Positions 60,437 through 64,000 of a stretch of 64,000 bases of DNA are shown piece after piece. A program made the position numbers and the translations under genes. The DNA lies in assembly GCF_900103785.1 (NCBI RefSeq), contig NZ_FNHE01000002.1, positions 310,001-374,000 on the forward strand, given 5' to 3'. A model generated the notes under the pieces. The model saw only the letters and a program-made list of their open reading frames with translations. It ran no database searches and was not told the DNA's origin. Position 1 is the stretch's first letter. Every line of letters starts with the position of its first letter. This stretch comes from Geodermatophilus siccatus. GTDB taxonomy: Bacteria; Actinomycetota; Actinomycetes; Mycobacteriales; Geodermatophilaceae.

Positions 60437-61623
60437 GCGGGTTCGACGCCATGTGGTCGGACCTGGCACCGGTCGGCCGGCACCCGGCGACCGGCGGCTA
60501 CCGCCGGTACGCCTGGACGCGCACCGACGCCGCGCTGCGCGAGTGGTTCTGCGGCGAGGCCTCGGAGCGCGGGCTGGACGTCGTGCCCGACCGGGCCGGC
60601 AACCTCTGGGCCTGGACGGCGGACCCGGACGCCGGACGACCGGGCCTGGTGATGGGCAGCCACCTGGACTCGGTCCCCGACGGGGGCGCGTTCGACGGAC
60701 CGCTGGGCGTGGTGTCGGCCTTCGCCGCGCTGGACCTGGTCCGGGCCCGCGGCCTCTCGCCGCGGCGCCCGCTGGGCGTCGTCTGCTCCAGCGACGAGGA
60801 GGGGGCCCGCTTCGGCGTCGCGTGCGCCGGGTCGCGGCTGCTCACCGGCGCGCTCGACCCCGACCGGGCGCGGCGGCTGACCGACGACGACGGGACCACG
60901 CTGGCCGAGGCGGTGTCCGCGGCGGGTGGGGACCCGGGCAGCCTCGACCGCGACGACGAGGCCCTGCGCCGGATCGGCACGTTCCTCGAACTGCACGTGG
61001 AGCAGGGCCGTGGGCTGGCCGACGGCGACGCGCCGGTCGGGATCGCCACCGCGATCCGCCCCCACGGGCGCTGGCGGCTGGACCTGCCCGGCCGCGCCGA
61101 CCACGCCGGCACGACCCGTCTCGAGGACCGCCGCGACCCGCTGCTGCCGCTCGCCGCCGTCATCCGGGCCGCACGGGACGCCGCGGCGGCGCACGGCGTC
61201 CTCGCCACCGTCGGGAAGGTGCTGGTCACCCCGAACGCGGTTAACGCGATCCCCTCGGCCGTGACGGCGTGGCTGGACGCCCGCGGCCTGCCGGAGGCCG
61301 CCGTGCGGGCGGTGGTGGCCGAGGTGGGCGCCTCGGGTGGGATCGACCCGGTCGAGGAGTCCTGGACCCCGGCGACCGTCTTCGACCCGGAGCTGCGCGA
61401 CGTGGTGGCGGCCGCCGCGGGGGGCGACCGGGGACCGGCACCGCTGCTCGACACCGGCGCCGGGCACGACGCCGGGATCCTGGCCGCAGCCGGCGTCCCC
61501 TCCGCGATGCTGTTCGTCCGCAACCCCACGGGGGTGTCCCACTCCCCCGCCGAGCACGCGGAGCGCGACGACTGCCTCGCCGGTGTCGAGGCCCTGGCCC
61601 GGGCCGTCGAGGCACTGGTGTGA
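60433..61623 (+). CDS. M20 amidohydrolase (allantoate amidohydrolase/N-carbamoylase family) in the hut operon
   Basis: A 396-aa two-metal amidohydrolase. Ligands are in [38 protein letters not shown] and [11 protein letters not shown], and the dimer-domain substrate segment reads [17 protein letters not shown]. Relatives cut N-carbamoyl amino acids, allantoate or ureidoglycolate. The neighbours overlap it at both ends, so it must belong to histidine breakdown. HutF makes N-formyl-L-glutamate, and this enzyme could remove the formyl group in place of HutG. That role is inference. Confidence 0.85.
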   Translation: MSGFDAMWSDLAPVGRHPATGGYRRYAWTRTDAALREWFCGEASERGLDVVPDRAGNLWAWTADPDAGRPGLVMGSHLDSVPDGGAFDGPLGVVSAFAALDLVRARGLSPRRPLGVVCSSDEEGARFGVACAGSRLLTGALDPDRARRLTDDDGTTLAEAVSAAGGDPGSLDRDDEALRRIGTFLELHVEQGRGLADGDAPVGIATAIRPHGRWRLDLPGRADHAGTTRLEDRRDPLLPLAAVIRAARDAAAAHGVLATVGKVLVTPNAVNAIPSAVTAWLDARGLPEAAVRAVVAEVGASGGIDPVEESWTPATVFDPELRDVVAAAAGGDRGPAPLLDTGAGHDAGILAAAGVPSAMLFVRNPTGVSHSPAEHAERDDCLAGVEALARAVEALV

Positions 61624-62975
61624 GCGGGCGCGCGCCGACGCCCGGGCCCGGCACGGCCTTCTGGTGCGAGCGCGCCTGGCTCGCGGACGCGGTCGTGGCC
61701 GGCGTGCGGGTGGTCGTGCACGCCGGGCGGATCACCGACGTCACGTGCACGCCGGTCGCGTCCCCCGGCGACTCCCGGCTGCGCGGCGTCGTGCTGCCCG
61801 GTCTGGCGAACGCGCACTCGCACGTGTTCCACCGGGCCCTGCGCGGACGCACCCACGACCGGGCCGGCACGTTCTGGACCTGGCGGGAGCGCGTGTACGG
61901 CCTCGCTGCGCGGCTCGACCCCGACCGGCACCTCGCCCTGGCCCGCGCCGCCTACGCCGAGATGGCGCTCGCCGGGATCACCTGCGTCGGCGAGTTCCAC
62001 TACCTGCACCACCCGCCCGGCGGCGGCCGGTACGCCGATCCGAACGCCATGGCGGAGGGGCTGGTGCAGGCGGCGGCCGACGCCGGCATCCGGCTGACCC
62101 TGCTCGACGCCTGCTACCTCGCCGGCGGCCTCGAGGGAGGCGGGCACCTGCCCCTCGACGAGGTCCAGGTCCGGTTCTCCGACGGGGACGCCGAGGGCTG
62201 GGCCGCACGGATCGAGCTGCTCCCGGAGCGGAACGGCGTCCGGGTCGGAGCCGCCGTGCACTCCGTGCGAGCCGTACCGGCGGCGCAGCTGCCCACGGTC
62301 GTGCACGCCGCCGCCGGGCGCCCCCTGCACGTGCACCTCTCCGAGCAGCCCGCGGAGAACGAGGCCTGCCTGGCCCGCTACGGCACGACGCCCACCGGGC
62401 TGCTGCGTGAGCAGGGGGTCCTCGGTCCGTCGACCACCGTCGTGCACGCCGTCCACCTCACCCCGGACGACGTCGCGACGCTCGGGCGCACCGGGACGGG
62501 GGTCTGCGCCTGCCCGAGCACCGAGGCCGACCTCGCCGACGGGATGGCCCCCCTCCGGGAGCTCCGGGACGCCGGCTCGCCGCTCAGCCTGGGCAGCGAT
62601 CAGCACGTCGTCACCGATCTGCTGGCCGAGGCCCAGCTGCTCGAGCACCACGAGCGGCTGCGCAGCTCCGAACGTGGTCGCTTCACCCCGGCCGGGCTCG
62701 TCGCCGCGCTCACCGTCGACGGGCACCGCGCCCTCGGCTGGCCCGATGCCGGTCGCATCGCCCCGGGCCGGCGGGCCGACCTGGTCGCCGTCCGGCTGGA
62801 CAGCCCGCGGACGGCCGGCTGCGCACCGGCCCAGCTGCCGATGGTGGCGGCCGCCGCGGACGTGCACACCGTGGTCGTCGACGGCCGGGTCGTCGTCGCC
62901 GAGGGCAGGCACGGGCTGGGCGACGTCGGCCGCCTCCTCGCCTCGGCGATCGACCCGCTCTGGGCCGACGCATGA
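61620..62975 (+). CDS. hutF: Formimidoylglutamate deiminase
   Basis: A 451-aa amidohydrolase-superfamily enzyme hydrolysing N-formimino-L-glutamate to N-formyl-L-glutamate and ammonia. [19 protein letters not shown] gives the HxH metal pair. [41 protein letters not shown] and [14 protein letters not shown] continue the family pattern. GTG at 61620 overlaps the preceding TGA, and the gene end overlaps hutI. Confidence 0.92.
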   Translation: MSGRAPTPGPGTAFWCERAWLADAVVAGVRVVVHAGRITDVTCTPVASPGDSRLRGVVLPGLANAHSHVFHRALRGRTHDRAGTFWTWRERVYGLAARLDPDRHLALARAAYAEMALAGITCVGEFHYLHHPPGGGRYADPNAMAEGLVQAAADAGIRLTLLDACYLAGGLEGGGHLPLDEVQVRFSDGDAEGWAARIELLPERNGVRVGAAVHSVRAVPAAQLPTVVHAAAGRPLHVHLSEQPAENEACLARYGTTPTGLLREQGVLGPSTTVVHAVHLTPDDVATLGRTGTGVCACPSTEADLADGMAPLRELRDAGSPLSLGSDQHVVTDLLAEAQLLEHHERLRSSERGRFTPAGLVAALTVDGHRALGWPDAGRIAPGRRADLVAVRLDSPRTAGCAPAQLPMVAAAADVHTVVVDGRVVVAEGRHGLGDVGRLLASAIDPLWADA

Positions 62976-64000
62976 GCACGCTGGTCACCGGCATCGCCGA
63001 ACTGGTCACCAACGACCCCTCCCGGGGACCGGGCCCGCTGGGCCCGGTCGCCGACGCGGCCGTGGTCGTGGCGGACGGCGCCGTCGCCTGGACCGGGCCG
63101 CGACGCCGGGCGCCGGCCGCCGATGCGTCGATCGACGTCGGTGGCCGCGCGGTCGTCCCGGGCTTCGTCGACAGCCACACCCACCTGGTCTTCGCCGGCG
63201 ACCGGGCCGCGGAGTTCGAGGCCCGGGTGTCGGGCGCGCGCTACGACGGCGGGGGCATCGCGGCCACCGTCGCCGCGACCCGCGCCGCCTCCGACGACAC
63301 CCTCCGCGGCCGGCTGCGCGGTCTGGTGGCGGAGATGCGTCGCCAGGGCACGACGACCGCGGAGGTCAAGAGCGGCTACGGGCTGACCGTCGAGGACGAG
63401 GCGCGCTGCCTGCGGCTGGCCGGGGAGGTCACGGCCGAGACCACCTTCCTGGGCGCGCACGTGGTGCCGGCCGAGTACGCCGGCCGCCGCGAGGACTACG
63501 TCGCCCTGGTCACCGGGCCGATGCTCGCGGCGTGCGCCCCCTTCGCCCGGTGGATCGACGTCTTCTGCGAGCCGGCCTCGCCGCACGCCTTCGACGGCGA
63601 CGCGGCGCGCGTCGTGCTGGAGGCCGGGCTCACCCGGGGTCTGCAGCCGCGGGTGCACGCCAACCAGCTCTCGGCGGGCCCGGGTGTGCGGCTCGCGGTG
63701 GAGCTCGGCGCGGCCAGCGTCGACCACTGCACCCACCTGACCGACGCCGACGTCGACGCCCTCGCCGATGGCAGCACGGTCGCGACCCTGCTGCCCGGCG
63801 CCGAGTTCTCCACCCGCTCGCCCTATCCCGACGCCCGGCGGCTGCTGTCGGCGGGCGTTCCGGTGGCCCTGGCCACCGACTGCAACCCGGGCACCAGCTT
63901 CACGTCGTCGATGCCGTTCTGCATCGCGCTCGCCGTCCGCGAGATGGGGATGACCCCGGCCGAGGCGCTGTGGGCGGCGACCGCGGGCGGCGCGGCGGCG
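62972..64000 (+). CDS. hutI: Imidazolonepropionase, 3' end beyond the window
   Basis: The first 343 codons of a roughly 390-410-codon gene. It opens 4-imidazolone-5-propionate to N-formimino-L-glutamate. [18 protein letters not shown] (HxH), [38 protein letters not shown] and [14 protein letters not shown] are the family motifs and metal ligands. ATG 62972 overlaps the hutF stop (ATGA). No stop codon is reached by position 64000. Confidence 0.94.
   Translation, partial: MSTLVTGIAELVTNDPSRGPGPLGPVADAAVVVADGAVAWTGPRRRAPAADASIDVGGRAVVPGFVDSHTHLVFAGDRAAEFEARVSGARYDGGGIAATVAATRAASDDTLRGRLRGLVAEMRRQGTTTAEVKSGYGLTVEDEARCLRLAGEVTAETTFLGAHVVPAEYAGRREDYVALVTGPMLAACAPFARWIDVFCEPASPHAFDGDAARVVLEAGLTRGLQPRVHANQLSAGPGVRLAVELGAASVDHCTHLTDADVDALADGSTVATLLPGAEFSTRSPYPDARRLLSAGVPVALATDCNPGTSFTSSMPFCIALAVREMGMTPAEALWAATAGGAAA

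Overview
The window is high-GC DNA with strongly G/C-ending codons, many GTG starts and frequent 4-nt start/stop overlaps. Together with the gene content (an AfsR/SARP-type regulator, an actinobacterial lasso-peptide cluster, a DUF1707 protein, PaaX and SCO6745-like proteins) this indicates a soil or rock-dwelling actinomycete. A Geodermatophilaceae-like genus is my guess, not a demonstrated assignment. No rRNA, tRNA, insertion sequence or CRISPR array was recognised.

Layout. (1) 1-3.9 kb: a Baeyer-Villiger monooxygenase (BVMO), a GntR regulator and an HSL-type esterase, which fits a ketone to ester to acid plus alcohol module. (2) 4.1-13.6 kb: a degenerate (p)ppGpp-hydrolase-like protein, then a complete lasso-peptide cluster on the minus strand (41-aa precursor, cyclase, RRE protein, leader protease, ABC exporter). 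A large SARP/NB-ARC/TPR regulator is divergent to it. The predicted core is a 23-residue, extremely basic peptide whose only acidic residue lies exactly at ring position 9. This is the most novel item in the window. (3) 13.8-25.3 kb: accessory catabolism, with an alpha/beta hydrolase, a class III extradiol dioxygenase, an RraA-type aldolase, a BKACE/DUF849 enzyme, DUF3500, an ABM monooxygenase, an SCO6745-like protein, an adenine deaminase, and a second AraC-hydrolase-BVMO module. (4) 25.4-42.9 kb: an acyl-CoA dehydrogenase, a second ABM protein, a PlsC/patatin lipid pair, an amidase, a secreted M14 carboxypeptidase, DUF1707, serA, a SNF2 helicase, a decayed stretch with a PucR-like remnant, a threonyl-tRNA synthetase paralogue without TGS or editing domains, and an LLM flavin oxidoreductase. 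(5) 43.0-54.7 kb: a tightly coupled minus-strand operon for hydroxycinnamate/vanillate catabolism (CoA ligase, hydratase, AACS-type ligase, dehydrogenase, amidohydrolase, MFS, vanA, vanB, iclR), with a divergent MarR gene and a clear MarR-type palindrome between them. (6) 54.7-57.1 kb: a PaaX regulator divergent from an MHS-family transporter with a near-consensus, almost leaderless promoter. (7) 57.2-64 kb: the histidine-utilisation operon hutH-hutU-(M20 amidohydrolase)-hutF-hutI, with hutI running off the end.

How it fits together. Regions 1, 3, 5 and 6 look like a catabolic island for plant-derived aromatics and ketones: lignin phenols pass through CoA-dependent side-chain shortening and O-demethylation towards protocatechuate-type ring cleavage. 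Region 7 degrades histidine to the N-formylglutamate stage, and the usual HutG deformylase is not visible. The lasso cluster has an unusual polycationic product, its own exporter and a candidate pathway-specific activator.
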